From positions 1 through 64,000 of the forward strand of contig CAZECM010000011.1 in the NCBI GenBank assembly GCA_964510785.1: a stretch of DNA of 64,000 nucleotides. The letters are read 5' to 3'. A program made the position numbers and the translations under genes. Positions 16,903 through 25,924 of the stretch are shown here, one piece after another (the first letter of the stretch is position 1; each line of letters opens with the position of its first letter). Source of the stretch: JAAYZM01 sp964510785 (GTDB taxonomy: Bacteria; Actinomycetota; Actinomycetes; Actinomycetales; Cellulomonadaceae). Below the pieces are notes generated by a model, which worked only from the letters and a program-made list of their open reading frames with translations, searched no databases and was not told where the DNA came from.

Positions 16903-17528
16903 TGACCCGCATCCTCGTGATCGACAACTACGACTCGTTCGTCTACACGATCGTCGGCTACCTCGACCAGCTCGGGGCCGAGACCGTGGTGGTGCGCAAC
17001 GACGTGGTCGACACGCGCGACGTGGCGGGGTACGACGGCGTGCTCGTCTCGCCCGGGCCCGGCACGCCGGCCGAGGCCGGGGCGTCGCTCGAGGTCATCG
17101 TCGAGTGCGCGCGCACCGAGACGCCGATGCTCGGGGTGTGCCTCGGCCACCAGGCGCTCGGGGAGGCGTTCGGTGGGACCGTGACGCACGCGCCCGAGCT
17201 GATGCACGGCAAGACGAGCCCCGTGGAGCACGCCGGGGCGAGCGTGCTGGACGGGCTGCCTTCCCCGTTCACGGCCACGCGGTACCACTCGCTCGCCGTC
17301 GTGGACGGCACGTTCTCCGACGAGCTCGAGGTCACGGCCAGGACGGCCGGTGGCATCGTCATGGGGCTCGCGCACCGCTCGCTGCCGCTGCACGGGGTGC
17401 AGTTCCACCCCGAGTCCGTGCTCACCGAGGGCGGGCACCGGTTGCTCGCCAACTGGCTCGCTGTGTGCGGGGACCCCGGCGCGGTCGCCCGCGCCGAGGG
17501 GCTGCACCCCCTGGTCCACCTGAGCTGA
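16902..17528 (+). CDS. trpG: glutamine amidotransferase component of anthranilate/aminodeoxychorismate synthase
   Basis: This 208-residue class I glutamine amidotransferase releases ammonia from glutamine for a partner synthase that acts on chorismate. The nucleophile is Cys80 in LGVCLGHQ, and the His169/Glu171 pair lies in QFHPES. The start DNYDSFVYT is typical. The ATG at 16902 overlaps the previous stop; an in-frame GTG at 16899 is an alternative. No TrpE or PabB partner is in the window. The position matches trpG/pabA beside pknB in M. tuberculosis (Rv0013), so it may serve folate as well as tryptophan. It is convergent with pknB. Confidence 0.93.
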   Translation: MTRILVIDNYDSFVYTIVGYLDQLGAETVVVRNDVVDTRDVAGYDGVLVSPGPGTPAEAGASLEVIVECARTETPMLGVCLGHQALGEAFGGTVTHAPELMHGKTSPVEHAGASVLDGLPSPFTATRYHSLAVVDGTFSDELEVTARTAGGIVMGLAHRSLPLHGVQFHPESVLTEGGHRLLANWLAVCGDPGAVARAEGLHPLVHLS

Positions 17529-17580
17529 CCCTCACCACCGGCCCGCGCGCGCTTAGCCCTTCCGCGCTTCTGCGCTTCTT

Positions 17581-17610
17581 GCGGGACGCTACGCACGCAT
17601 AGCGTCCCGC
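17581..17610. repeat. palindromic intergenic repeat, family C copy 1
   Basis: Arms gcgggacgcta and tagcgtcccgc form a perfect 11-base stem with an 8-base loop between the convergent trpG and pknB genes, so it can act as a terminator in both directions. A related copy stands at 41177-41210, and both are followed by a similar stretch ending in GTGCAC. Confidence 0.7.
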
Positions 17611-17645
17611 AAGGCGTGATTTGTGTGCACAGCGTCCCGCAGAGC

Positions 17646-17685
17646 TGCGTGGCGTCCCGCGGAGGTGCGTGGCGTCCCGCGGAGC
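17646..17685 (+). repeat. two-copy 20-base tandem repeat
   Basis: A 20-base unit (tgcgtggcgtcccgcggag plus one base) occurs at 17646-17665 and 17666-17685, differing only in the last base. It contains the cgtcccgc core of the neighbouring palindromic repeat and lies just beyond the pknB 3' end. Confidence 0.8.
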
Positions 17686-17704
17686 GGGGGGGGGGTGGGT
17701 GTGA

Positions 17705-19855
17705 CTAGGGGTGGCGGGGGCGGCGGGGGGGGGGGGGGGGGGGGGTGGGGGGGCGGTTGTCCGGGGTGGCCGGGGTCGCCGAGGCCTGACCGAGTCGCTG
17801 GCCCTGGCCGGCGCCCTCCTCGCCGCCGTCGTCCGGCGGGTCGACGGGCGGGTCGGTCTCGGGCGGCGGGGCCTTCGCGGTCACGAGGGTGACGATCGAG
17901 TTGAACTCCACCTCGGTGCCGACGCCCGGCTCGGAGTAGAGCACCGTCCCGACGGGCTGGTCGCTCTCCTCCTCGCGCTGGCGGACGCGGAGCTGGAGCT
18001 CCTCGAGCTCGTCACGGGCGTCCTCGTAGGACTTGCCGAGGATGCTGTCCGGGATCACCGACGTGGTCGGGGCGGGTGTGACGGCGATGCGCAGCTCGAT
18101 GAACGCGTCGTACGGCACGGGGCCGGGACCGCGGCTCTGGTAGGAGACGTGCCCGGGATCCTGGGAGTCCGTCTCCTCCTCCGTGATGCTGAAGCGCAGC
18201 TTGAGGTCGTTGAGGACTTCGATCGCATCGGCTTCCAGCGCCCCCACGAGATCCTCGAGGTTGACCTGGCCCGTCGCGACGATGAGGACGACGGAGTCAC
18301 CCTCTTGCGCGGGCGTGCCTGCGGCCGGGTCGGTGCCGACGGCCTCGTCGTTCTTGATGCCGGGCACGTCCTCCTGTTGCACCCGCGAGATCTCGAGGCC
18401 CGCGTCCTGCAAGATCCTGCGCGCCTCCTCCTGCATCTCACCGGAGACGTCGGGGATCTCGAACTCCGACGGACCGGTCGAGTAGTACACCTCGACCTCG
18501 AACCCCTTGTCGACCTCTGAACCGACGGGAGGGTTGGAGCGTGTGACGTGGTCGATCTCGATCGTGTCGTGCGGCTCCGGGAGCCACTTCATGAGGAGAC
18601 CGATGGCATCGAGCGCGTCCTTGGCCTGCGCCTGCGTCATGTTCTCCATCGCGGGAACCTGCACGGTGGTGATCGGCTCCTCACGGTTCTGCGACGCGAA
18701 GAGGTAGATGATGCCGATCACCGCAGCCACGGCGACACCGATGAGCGTCCACATGATCCAGGGCCGCGAGGCGGGCTCGTCGTCGTCCTCGTCGTCGGCC
18801 GTGAAGGGCGTCGCGCCGGTGCCCGGCTGCGTGGGCGCCCACGGCATGCCGGCGCCCGGGGTGAAGGCCTGGGTCGGTGCGGTCGCGGGGGGCTGCGAGG
18901 CGAGGATCTGTGTCGCGGCGGGTCCGTCGTCGACCACGGGGGTGAGGGTCGTGGCCCCCGCGGCGTACGCGGAGGCGGGCGGGGCGGACACGATGCCGCC
19001 GCGCACGGCGGCCTCGAGGTCGGCGCGGAAGTCCGCGGCGTTCGGGTAGCGCGACTCGCGGTCCTTGGCGAGCGCCTTGAGCGTGATGCGGTCGAGTACC
19101 TCGGGCACGTCGGACGCGAGCGTGCTCGGCACGGGGGCCGCCTCGCGCACGTGCTGGTAGGCCACGGACACGGGCGAGTCGCCCACGAACGGCGCGCGGC
19201 CGGTGAGCAGCTCGAACAGCAGGCAGCCCGTGGAGTACAGGTCGGAGCGGGCGTCGACCGTCTCGCCGCGCGCCTGCTCGGGCGAGAGGTACTGGGCCGT
19301 GCCGATGACGGCCTGCGTCTGGGTCATCGTCGCGCCGGAGTCCGCGATGGCGCGCGCGATGCCGAAGTCCATGACCTTGACCGCGCCCGTGGGCGTGAGC
19401 ATGACGTTGGCGGGCTTGATGTCGCGGTGCACGATCCCCGCGTGGTGGGAGTACTCGAGGGCGGACAGCACGCCGACGACGATCTCGATCGCCTCTTCTA
19501 TCGGCACCGCGTGGCCGTCGCGCAGGATGTCGCGCACCGTGTGGCCCTCGACGTACTCCATGACGATGAACGGCACGTGCTGCTGGACGCCGTTCGGGTC
19601 GAGGAACACGTCCTCGCCCGTGTCGTACACGGCCACGATCGCGGGGTGGTTGAGCGCCGCGGCGGCCTGCGCCTCGCGGCGGAACCGCGCCTGGAAGGAC
19701 GGGTCGCGTGCGAGGTCGGAGCGCAGCACCTTGATCGCGACCGTGCGGCCGAGCCGGGTGTCGTGCCCGATGTGGACCTCAGCCATGCCGCCACGACCGA
19801 TGAGCTCGCCGACCTGGTACCGGCCGGCGAGGATCCGGGATTCGTCCTGCGCCAC
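17705..19855 (-). CDS. pknB: Ser/Thr protein kinase PknB with four PASTA domains
   Basis: This 716-residue receptor kinase senses muropeptides or lipid II through its PASTA domains and phosphorylates division and wall-synthesis proteins. The kinase domain spans about residues 12-280 with Lys42 (VAIKVL), Asp145 in HRDIKPAN and DFG at 163-165; the activation loop is Thr-rich (ATMTQTQ). A membrane helix is at about 366-388. Four PASTA repeats follow to about residue 662, then an acidic, Pro-rich tail. The start is GTG, overlapping the pknA stop by one base. The last codons run through a 21-G tract (17725-17745), so the extreme C-terminus is uncertain. It is the last gene of the fhaA-to-pknB operon. 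Confidence 0.96.
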   Translation of the reverse strand: MAQDESRILAGRYQVGELIGRGGMAEVHIGHDTRLGRTVAIKVLRSDLARDPSFQARFRREAQAAAALNHPAIVAVYDTGEDVFLDPNGVQQHVPFIVMEYVEGHTVRDILRDGHAVPIEEAIEIVVGVLSALEYSHHAGIVHRDIKPANVMLTPTGAVKVMDFGIARAIADSGATMTQTQAVIGTAQYLSPEQARGETVDARSDLYSTGCLLFELLTGRAPFVGDSPVSVAYQHVREAAPVPSTLASDVPEVLDRITLKALAKDRESRYPNAADFRADLEAAVRGGIVSAPPASAYAAGATTLTPVVDDGPAATQILASQPPATAPTQAFTPGAGMPWAPTQPGTGATPFTADDEDDDEPASRPWIMWTLIGVAVAAVIGIIYLFASQNREEPITTVQVPAMENMTQAQAKDALDAIGLLMKWLPEPHDTIEIDHVTRSNPPVGSEVDKGFEVEVYYSTGPSEFEIPDVSGEMQEEARRILQDAGLEISRVQQEDVPGIKNDEAVGTDPAAGTPAQEGDSVVLIVATGQVNLEDLVGALEADAIEVLNDLKLRFSITEEETDSQDPGHVSYQSRGPGPVPYDAFIELRIAVTPAPTTSVIPDSILGKSYEDARDELEELQLRVRQREEESDQPVGTVLYSEPGVGTEVEFNSIVTLVTAKAPPPETDPPVDPPDDGGEEGAGQGQRLGQASATPATPDNRPPTPPPPPPRRPRHP
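17725..17745. repeat. 21-base homopolymeric G tract in the pknB 3' end
   Basis: Twenty-one consecutive G on the plus strand encode the Pro run near residues 704-710 of PknB. Such tracts slip during replication and sequencing. A change of length would alter only the last residues of the tail. Confidence 0.9.
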
Positions 19856-21126
19856 TAGATGTCCTTCGCGATTGACGACGTGAGATGTACTGCGGACATG
19901 CTGCTCGGGGCTGTGTCGCTAGGCACAGCCTTCGACATCCTATCTGCGACCGCCGCACCGAGGATGGCGAGGAGCAGCATGACGAGCACGAGCAGGGGCC
20001 AGGTGATGCCCCGGCGCTGCCTCGTGATGGTGCGCGCGGGGCGCGTGGTCTGTCGCAGCTCGCGCCGCGGGGGGTAGGTGGGCGGGGCCGGGAACACCGA
20101 CGGCGCGAACTCGAACTCCGTGACCGAGCTCGCCACGACCACGGCGTCCGTGCTCGCCACGACCACGGCTTCCGGGGGCTCCGGTGGTGCTTCCGGCTCC
20201 GGGGCCACGACCACCCCGGGGGCCGGCGTCGTCGGCGACACCGCGGAGGCTCCTGACTCCTGCGCGAGGCCCGCGACCATCCCGACCGCGGGGATGCCCC
20301 CGGCCGGCGTCGCGGCGACCATCTCGTCGAACGTCCGGGCGAGCGACGCGGCCGAGCGGGGCCTTTCCGCGACGTCCTTGGCGAGCATGCGCATCACGAG
20401 CGTCGCCATCTCGCCGTCGACCCGGCGCGGCAGGGGCGGCACGGGCCGGTTGACGTGCGCGACGGCGATGTCCACGGCCGAGTCGCCCGTGAACGGGCGC
20501 TTCCCCGCGAGGGCCTCGTAGGCGACCACACCGAGGGAGTAGATGTCCGACGACGGCGTCGCGGGCCGGCCGAGGGCCTGCTCGGGGCTGAGGTACTGGG
20601 CCGTTCCCATGACCATGCCCGTCGCGGTGAGCGAGATCTGGTTCGTCGCGAGCGAGACCCCGAAGTCGGTGATCTTCACCCGGCCGCTCGGCCCCAGCAG
20701 GATGTTGCCGGGCTTGACGTCGCGGTGCACCACCCCGGCCACGTGCGCGGCGTGCAGGGCGCGCGCCGTCTGGGCGAGGATCGGCAGCAGGCGGTCGAGG
20801 GGCAGCACGGGCTCGCGGGCCAGCAGGTCGCTCATCGGCTCGCCGGGCACGAGCTCCATGACGATGAACCCCGAGCCCTCGACCTCGCCGTAGTCGTACG
20901 GCTGGGCGATGTTCGGGTGCGCGAGCCGCGCGGCGTTGCGGGCCTCGGTGCGGAAGCGCTCGAGGAAGCCCGGGTCGCCCGCGAACTCCTCGCGCAGCAC
21001 CTTGACGGCCACGTCCCTCGCGAGCGCGATGTCGTGGGCGACCCACACCTCGCCCATGCCGCCCACGGCGATCTTGCGGTCGAGGCGGTAGCGGCCCTCG
21101 AGGGCGACGCCGACGTCGGGCTTCAT
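19855..21126 (-). CDS. pknA: Ser/Thr protein kinase PknA
   Basis: This 423-residue kinase has an N-terminal catalytic domain (glycine loop VGGMGEV, VKVL Lys, HRDVKPGN, DFG) over about residues 10-275. An Ala/Val/Pro-rich linker follows, with a single C-terminal membrane helix (WPLLVLVMLLLAILGAAVA) and a short outer tail without PASTA domains. PknA and PknB together control growth and division in actinobacteria. The ATG at 21126 gives MKPDVGVALEGRYRLDR and overlaps the pbpA stop (ATGA); the stop overlaps the pknB GTG. The upstream open frame to 21273 is not coding. Confidence 0.95.
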   Translation of the reverse strand: MKPDVGVALEGRYRLDRKIAVGGMGEVWVAHDIALARDVAVKVLREEFAGDPGFLERFRTEARNAARLAHPNIAQPYDYGEVEGSGFIVMELVPGEPMSDLLAREPVLPLDRLLPILAQTARALHAAHVAGVVHRDVKPGNILLGPSGRVKITDFGVSLATNQISLTATGMVMGTAQYLSPEQALGRPATPSSDIYSLGVVAYEALAGKRPFTGDSAVDIAVAHVNRPVPPLPRRVDGEMATLVMRMLAKDVAERPRSAASLARTFDEMVAATPAGGIPAVGMVAGLAQESGASAVSPTTPAPGVVVAPEPEAPPEPPEAVVVASTDAVVVASSVTEFEFAPSVFPAPPTYPPRRELRQTTRPARTITRQRRGITWPLLVLVMLLLAILGAAVADRMSKAVPSDTAPSSMSAVHLTSSIAKDI

Positions 21127-22574
21127 CGGTCCATCACCGCCTGCATGATCGCGCGGGCGATCGGGGCGGCCACGCGGCCTCCCGTGGCCTCGGAGCCGAG
21201 CGAACCGCCCCGCTCGACCACGACGGCGACCGCGACCTGCGGGTTGTCGGCAGGCGCGAAGCCCGTGAACCACGCGTGCGGGTCCTCGCCGCTCGCGTGC
21301 TGGGCCGTGCCCGTCTTGCCCGCGACGTCCATGCCGCTGATCTGCGCGGACTGGCCGGTGCCGGAGCGCACCACCTCGATCATCATCTCGCGCAGCGCGC
21401 TCGCGGTGGCCGCGGAGATCGGGCGGCGCAGCTCGGTGGGGCTCGCCTGCTCGACGACGTCGAGGTCGGCGGTGCGCACGCGTTCGACGAGGTAGGGCTG
21501 CATCTGCACGCCGCCGTTGGCGATCGCGGCGGAGACCATCGCCATCTGCATCGGCGTCGCCGCGACCTCGAACTGACCGATCGCGGAGAGCGCGGTCTGC
21601 GGGGCGTCCGGGTCGGCGGGGAAACCTGACGGGGTGACGCGCAGGGGCACGCGCAGCGGCTGGCCGAAGCCGAAGGCCTCCGCCTGGCGGCGCAGCGCGT
21701 CGTCACCGAGGTCGAGGCCCAGCTGGGCGAAGGCGGTGTTGCACGAGATGCGCAGCGCGTTGGCGAGCGTCGTCGTGTCACCCGAGTCGCACGACGCCCC
21801 GCCGAAGTTCGACACCGTGGCGCTCGTGAGCGGCAGGTCGAGCTCGCGAGGGGCGAACACCTCGTCGTCGGGCTCGAGCCCCGCCTCGAGGGCCGCGGCG
21901 GCCGTCACGAGCTTGAACGTCGAGCCCGGGGGGTAGGTGTCGCCCGCGATCGCGCGGTTGACGAGCGGCCGCTCCGCGTCGTTGTTGAGGGCCCGGTACG
22001 CCTCGTTGACGACGGCCGTGTTGTGCCCGGCGAGCAGGTTCGGGTCGAAGGACGGGGTCGAGACGAGGGCGAGGATCGCGCCCGTCTGCGGGTCGATCGC
22101 GACGGCGGCGCCCCGTTGGTCGCCGAGCGCCTCGTAGGCCGCCTCTTGCGCCGCGGGGATGATCGTCGTCTCTACGGCCGAGCCCTGGGGGCGGCGTCCC
22201 GTGAGCAGGTCCTGCAGCCGGGACCAGAACAGCGAGTCGGCGCGGCCCGTGAGCTGGTCGTTCGTCTCGAGCTCGAGCCCCGTGCGCCCGAACACCACGG
22301 AGTAGTACCCCGTCACGGCCGCGTAGGCCTCGGGGTCGGGATAGGAGCGCTGGTAGCCGAACGCGTCGTCGACGGGGTCGGAGACGGCGACCGACTCGCC
22401 CCCCGCGACGATGGGGCCGCGGAAGTTGCCGTACTCGTTGTAGAGGGTGCGCACGTTGCGCTGGTCCGCGTTGAGGCTCGGCGCCTGCACGAACTGCACC
22501 CAGCTCGCCGAGGCCATGAGCACGAGGAACATCGCGAGCACGACGGTCGCGAGGCGGCGTACGGGGGTGTTCAC
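21123..22574 (-). CDS. pbpA: class B penicillin-binding protein PbpA
   Basis: This 483-residue transpeptidase cross-links peptidoglycan during septation or elongation. One N-terminal membrane helix (residues 8-30) is followed by a short dimerisation domain and the transpeptidase domain with Ser218-x-x-Lys221 (PPGSTFK), Ser277-Cys-Asn (SCN) and Lys420-Thr-Gly-Thr. The family lacks the PASTA domains of FtsI, as here. The start at 22574 overlaps the rodA stop by four bases, and its own stop overlaps the pknA start. Its synteny with rodA marks it as the SEDS partner. Confidence 0.96.
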   Translation of the reverse strand: MNTPVRRLATVVLAMFLVLMASASWVQFVQAPSLNADQRNVRTLYNEYGNFRGPIVAGGESVAVSDPVDDAFGYQRSYPDPEAYAAVTGYYSVVFGRTGLELETNDQLTGRADSLFWSRLQDLLTGRRPQGSAVETTIIPAAQEAAYEALGDQRGAAVAIDPQTGAILALVSTPSFDPNLLAGHNTAVVNEAYRALNNDAERPLVNRAIAGDTYPPGSTFKLVTAAAALEAGLEPDDEVFAPRELDLPLTSATVSNFGGASCDSGDTTTLANALRISCNTAFAQLGLDLGDDALRRQAEAFGFGQPLRVPLRVTPSGFPADPDAPQTALSAIGQFEVAATPMQMAMVSAAIANGGVQMQPYLVERVRTADLDVVEQASPTELRRPISAATASALREMMIEVVRSGTGQSAQISGMDVAGKTGTAQHASGEDPHAWFTGFAPADNPQVAVAVVVERGGSLGSEATGGRVAAPIARAIMQAVMDR

Positions 22575-24052
22575 CGGCGCTCACCCCCGAGCCCGTGGAC
22601 GATCTGCGTCGGTTGGTCGTCGGGTGGGAGGTCGCCGTCGGCGCCGTCGGCCCCGTCGTCCTCGGGGGTCGCGGCGACGGGCTCGGGACCGAGCACGAGG
22701 GGGGAGGACGCCGTGGGGGCGGGCCGGCGCGCGGAGTCGGAGATGCGCAGCAGCAGGGCGACGATGATCCAGTTCGCGAGCAGCGCGGAGCCGCCGTACG
22801 CGAGGAACGGCATCGCGAGCCCCGTGAGGGGGATGAGCCTGGTCACGCCGCCGACGACGACGAAGCACTGCCACGCGATCGTGAACGCGAGCCCCCCGGC
22901 GAGCAGCTTGCCGAAGCCGTCCCGCACGCCGATCGCGGTGCGCAGTCCTCGCTGCACGAGCACGAGGTAGAGCACGAGGATCGCGATGAGGCCGGTGAGC
23001 CCGAGCTCCTCGCCGAGCGAGGCGATGATGAAGTCGGACTCCGCGTACGGCACGAGCTGCGGGCGGCCCTCGCCCCACCCGGTGCCGAACAGCCCGCCGC
23101 TCGCCATGCCGAACAGCCCGCGCACGAGCTGGCCCGAACCACCGAACGCGGCGTCGAACACCTCCTGGTCGAAGGCGTGGAGCCACGCGTTGAACCGCGC
23201 GCCGACGTGGGAGAAGCTCGCCGCCGCGAGGCTCGCCCCGCCCACGAAGAGCGCGAGGCCGATGACGATCCACGAGATGCGCTCCGTGGCGAGGTAGAGC
23301 ATCGCGACGAACAGCCCGAAGAACAGCAGCGAGGTGCCGAGGTCGCGCTGCACCACGAGGATCGCGAGCGAGAACACCCACACGACGAGGATCGGGCCGA
23401 GGTCGCGCCAGCGCGGGAGCTGCAGCCCGAGCACGCGGGAGCCGGCGAGGGCGAGCGTCTCCCGGTTCGTCACGAGGTAGCCGGCGAAGAACACGGCCAG
23501 GGCGATCTTGGCGAACTCGGCGGGCTGCAGCGACTGGGAGCCGATGTGGACCCAGATGCGCGCGCCGTTGATGGTGCGCCCGAGCCCCGGCACGAGCGGC
23601 AGCAGCACGAACGCGAGGGCCACGAGCATCGCCGTGTAGGTGAAGCGGCGCAGCGTGCGGTGGTCGCGCAGGCCCACGAGGACGAGGCACGCGAGCAGGA
23701 CGCCGAACGTGGTCCACGCGAGCTGGCGCGAGGCGAACGTGTCGGGGATGTCGTTGTTGCGCGTCGCGAGGTCGAGCCGGTAGATCATCGCGAGCCCGAT
23801 GCCGTTGAGCGCGACCGTGACGGGCAGGATGACGGGGTCCGCGTACGGCGCGCGCCACCGCAGCACGAAGTGGGCGCCGACGGCGAGCGCTGCGAGACCG
23901 AGCGAGTAGTTGCGCGTGTTGGCCGGGAGCTCGCCCGTGACGTTGAGGCCGATGATCGCGTACGCGCCGGCGCCGAGGAGCACCGCGACCGCGAGCAGCC
24001 CGAGCTCCGCGCCCCGGCGGGGACGTACCGTGTGCTCGGCGACCGTGGCCAT
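22571..24052 (-). CDS. rodA: SEDS glycosyltransferase RodA/FtsW family
   Basis: This 493-residue polytopic membrane protein polymerises lipid II into glycan strands. About ten or more membrane helices are visible, with the SEDS motifs QPAEFAKIALAVF, VVQRDLGTSLL and a late GLAMPFLAYGGSALL. The ATG at 24052 (MATVAEHTVRPRRG) overlaps the pstP stop; the longer frame upstream overlaps pstP and is not used. The C-terminal 60 residues form an acidic, Pro-rich cytoplasmic tail. It sits next to pbpA in the coupled operon, forming a SEDS-bPBP pair. Confidence 0.96.
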   Translation of the reverse strand: MATVAEHTVRPRRGAELGLLAVAVLLGAGAYAIIGLNVTGELPANTRNYSLGLAALAVGAHFVLRWRAPYADPVILPVTVALNGIGLAMIYRLDLATRNNDIPDTFASRQLAWTTFGVLLACLVLVGLRDHRTLRRFTYTAMLVALAFVLLPLVPGLGRTINGARIWVHIGSQSLQPAEFAKIALAVFFAGYLVTNRETLALAGSRVLGLQLPRWRDLGPILVVWVFSLAILVVQRDLGTSLLFFGLFVAMLYLATERISWIVIGLALFVGGASLAAASFSHVGARFNAWLHAFDQEVFDAAFGGSGQLVRGLFGMASGGLFGTGWGEGRPQLVPYAESDFIIASLGEELGLTGLIAILVLYLVLVQRGLRTAIGVRDGFGKLLAGGLAFTIAWQCFVVVGGVTRLIPLTGLAMPFLAYGGSALLANWIIVALLLRISDSARRPAPTASSPLVLGPEPVAATPEDDGADGADGDLPPDDQPTQIVHGLGGERR

Positions 24053-25383
24053 CAGGGGGACCCGGTGGGGGCGGGCGCGGACGCCGCAGGATCGCTCGTC
24101 GCGTCGTCGGTCGCGGGCGGCGGGGGCACGGTCCTGCTGGGGCTCGGTGTCGGCGTCGGCACCGGTTGTGGTGCGGCCGCGGCGGCGTTCGCGGCGATCT
24201 CCCTCGCGTTGGCGAGCGACGTCGCGGCGATCGTCTGCTCGACGCGCTCGCGGACGTTGTCCGGCAGCGCGTCGACCGCCTGGCCGTTCGTCTCGATGGG
24301 CGTCGACAGCTCGATCGACCCGATGCGCTGCGGGATGCCCTGGAACACCGTGACCTGGCCCTCGTGCACGCCCACGAAGTACTGCGTCTGCGTCCACGCG
24401 TACCCGGCCCACACCACGCCCGCGAGCACGGCGGCGCCCGCGAGCCACGTCAGGACGCGCAGCCACGTGCGCCGGGGCGGGTCGGCTTCCTCGACCAGCT
24501 CGTCGCCGCCGTCGACCGGGTGCTTCGTGCTCCGGGCGAGCGCCGCAGCCCGCGCCGCGGGACCGTCCTTCGCGACGGTGGGCGGGGTGCGGATGGTCGC
24601 GGCCGAGCCGACGACGACGCGCGCCGTGCTCGGTCCCCCGCCGTCGGGAAGGGTGTCGAGGTCGACGACGTCGGCCACGATGAGCGTCACGTTGTCGTGC
24701 GCCCCGCCACGCAGCGCGAGCTGGATGAGCCGGTCCGCGCACTCGTCGACGTCCGCGATCATGACGAGGGCTTCCTTGAGCGTGTCCGCCGAGACCACGC
24801 CCGACAGGCCGTCCGAGCACAGCAGCCAGCGGTCGCCCTCGCGGGCCTCGCGCACGGACAGGTCCGGGATGATCTCGACGTCGTGGTCCCCGAGCACGCG
24901 CATGACGACGGAGCGCTGCGGGTGCACGTCCGCCTCCTCCGGCGTGATCCGCCCCGTCTGCACGAGGTACTCGACGAACGTGTGGTCCGACGTGATCTGG
25001 ACGAGCTCGCCCTCGCGCAGCAGATAGGCGCGCGAGTCTCCGATGTGCGCCATGACGAGCTTGTTGCCCGCGCGCATGAGGGCCGTGACCGTGGTGCCCA
25101 TGCCCTTGAGCTTCGGCTCCTCCTTCGCGCGGGCGAGCAGGGCGGCCTGCGCTTCGTGGAGCGCCCGGTCGAGCTCGCTGAGCGCCTGGTCCGGGCCGTG
25201 CGCCTCCTCGTCGAGGGGAGCCATCGTCGCGACCGCGATGCTCGAGGCGACGTCGCCCCCCGCGTGGCCGCCCATGCCGTCGGCGACCATGAGCAGGTGG
25301 GGGCCCGCGAACCCCGAGTCCTGGTTGTTGGCGCGCACGAGGCCCACGTCAGAGCGAGCGGCGTAGCGCAGGGCGATCGTCAC
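24052..25383 (-). CDS. pstP: PP2C-type Ser/Thr phosphatase PstP
   Basis: This 443-residue phosphatase removes phosphate from PknA/PknB substrates and from the kinases. PPM-family metal-binding motifs are NNQDSGF, VADGMGGHAGG, AHIGDSRAYL, LLCSDGLSG and GGAHDNVTL over residues 1-235. A membrane helix (VLTWLAGAAVLAGVVWAGYAW) near residue 320 places the catalytic part inside, with a 110-residue outer tail rich in Pro/Thr. The GTG at 25383 is chosen because VTIALRYAARSDVGLVRANN matches the family N-terminus. It lies 16 bases after fhaB and overlaps rodA. Confidence 0.95.
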   Translation of the reverse strand: MTIALRYAARSDVGLVRANNQDSGFAGPHLLMVADGMGGHAGGDVASSIAVATMAPLDEEAHGPDQALSELDRALHEAQAALLARAKEEPKLKGMGTTVTALMRAGNKLVMAHIGDSRAYLLREGELVQITSDHTFVEYLVQTGRITPEEADVHPQRSVVMRVLGDHDVEIIPDLSVREAREGDRWLLCSDGLSGVVSADTLKEALVMIADVDECADRLIQLALRGGAHDNVTLIVADVVDLDTLPDGGGPSTARVVVGSAATIRTPPTVAKDGPAARAAALARSTKHPVDGGDELVEEADPPRRTWLRVLTWLAGAAVLAGVVWAGYAWTQTQYFVGVHEGQVTVFQGIPQRIGSIELSTPIETNGQAVDALPDNVRERVEQTIAATSLANAREIAANAAAAAPQPVPTPTPSPSRTVPPPPATDDATSDPAASAPAPTGSP

Positions 25384-25399
25384 GGAAGCGTGGTGTCCC

Positions 25400-25915
25400 T
25401 TACCTCTGGAGTTCCAGCGTCGACTGGCCGACCCGCACGGGCACACCAGGCGGCACCGCGGTGGGCTCGATGATCCGCATCTCGTCCACGAACGTCCCGT
25501 TGGTCGAGCCGAGGTCCTCGACGTACCACTCGCCGTACTGCGGGAACACGCGCGCGTGGCGCGAAGAGGTGTACTCGTCGTCGAGCACGAGGGTGCACGC
25601 GGGGGCGCGGCCGATGAGGATGCCCGAGCCCGCGAGCGGGAGCGTGGTGCCCCGCAGCGGGCCGGAGGTCACGGCGAGGCGGGTGGGGCCGGTGCGCGCC
25701 GGCGCCGGGCGGGCGGGGGCCGGGTCGCCGGGGGGCGCCGTCGTCGGCCCTGCTCCCTGGCCTCGTGCCGCACCGCCCGCGGGCTCGCGGCGCAACCGGC
25801 GCACGATCTTCGTGCCGTACAGGTCCCGGCGCAGCACGCCGACCGTCGAGAGGACGAAGAGCCAGAGCACGATGAGGTAGCCCAGCCGCAGGAGGGTGAC
25901 GGTCAGCTCGCTCAT
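25400..25915 (-). CDS. fhaB: FHA domain protein FhaB
   Basis: This 171-residue protein has an N-terminal membrane helix (LLRLGYLIVLWLFVLSTVGVL), a Pro/Ala-rich linker, and a C-terminal FHA domain that reads phosphothreonine (GRAPACTLVLDDEYTSSRHARVF, with DLGSTNGTFVDE; the longer string spans about residues 100-122). FhaB (FipA in mycobacteria) links the Ser/Thr kinases to the divisome. The gene lies nine bases after fhaA and sixteen before pstP. Confidence 0.94.
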   Translation of the reverse strand: MSELTVTLLRLGYLIVLWLFVLSTVGVLRRDLYGTKIVRRLRREPAGGAARGQGAGPTTAPPGDPAPARPAPARTGPTRLAVTSGPLRGTTLPLAGSGILIGRAPACTLVLDDEYTSSRHARVFPQYGEWYVEDLGSTNGTFVDEMRIIEPTAVPPGVPVRVGQSTLELQR

Positions 25916-25924
25916 GGCGCGCGG

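Noticed and set aside
17701..17760. Second small gene through the poly-G region between trpG and pknB
   Set aside because: The frame is made of low-complexity Gly codons and lies antisense to the PknB tail.
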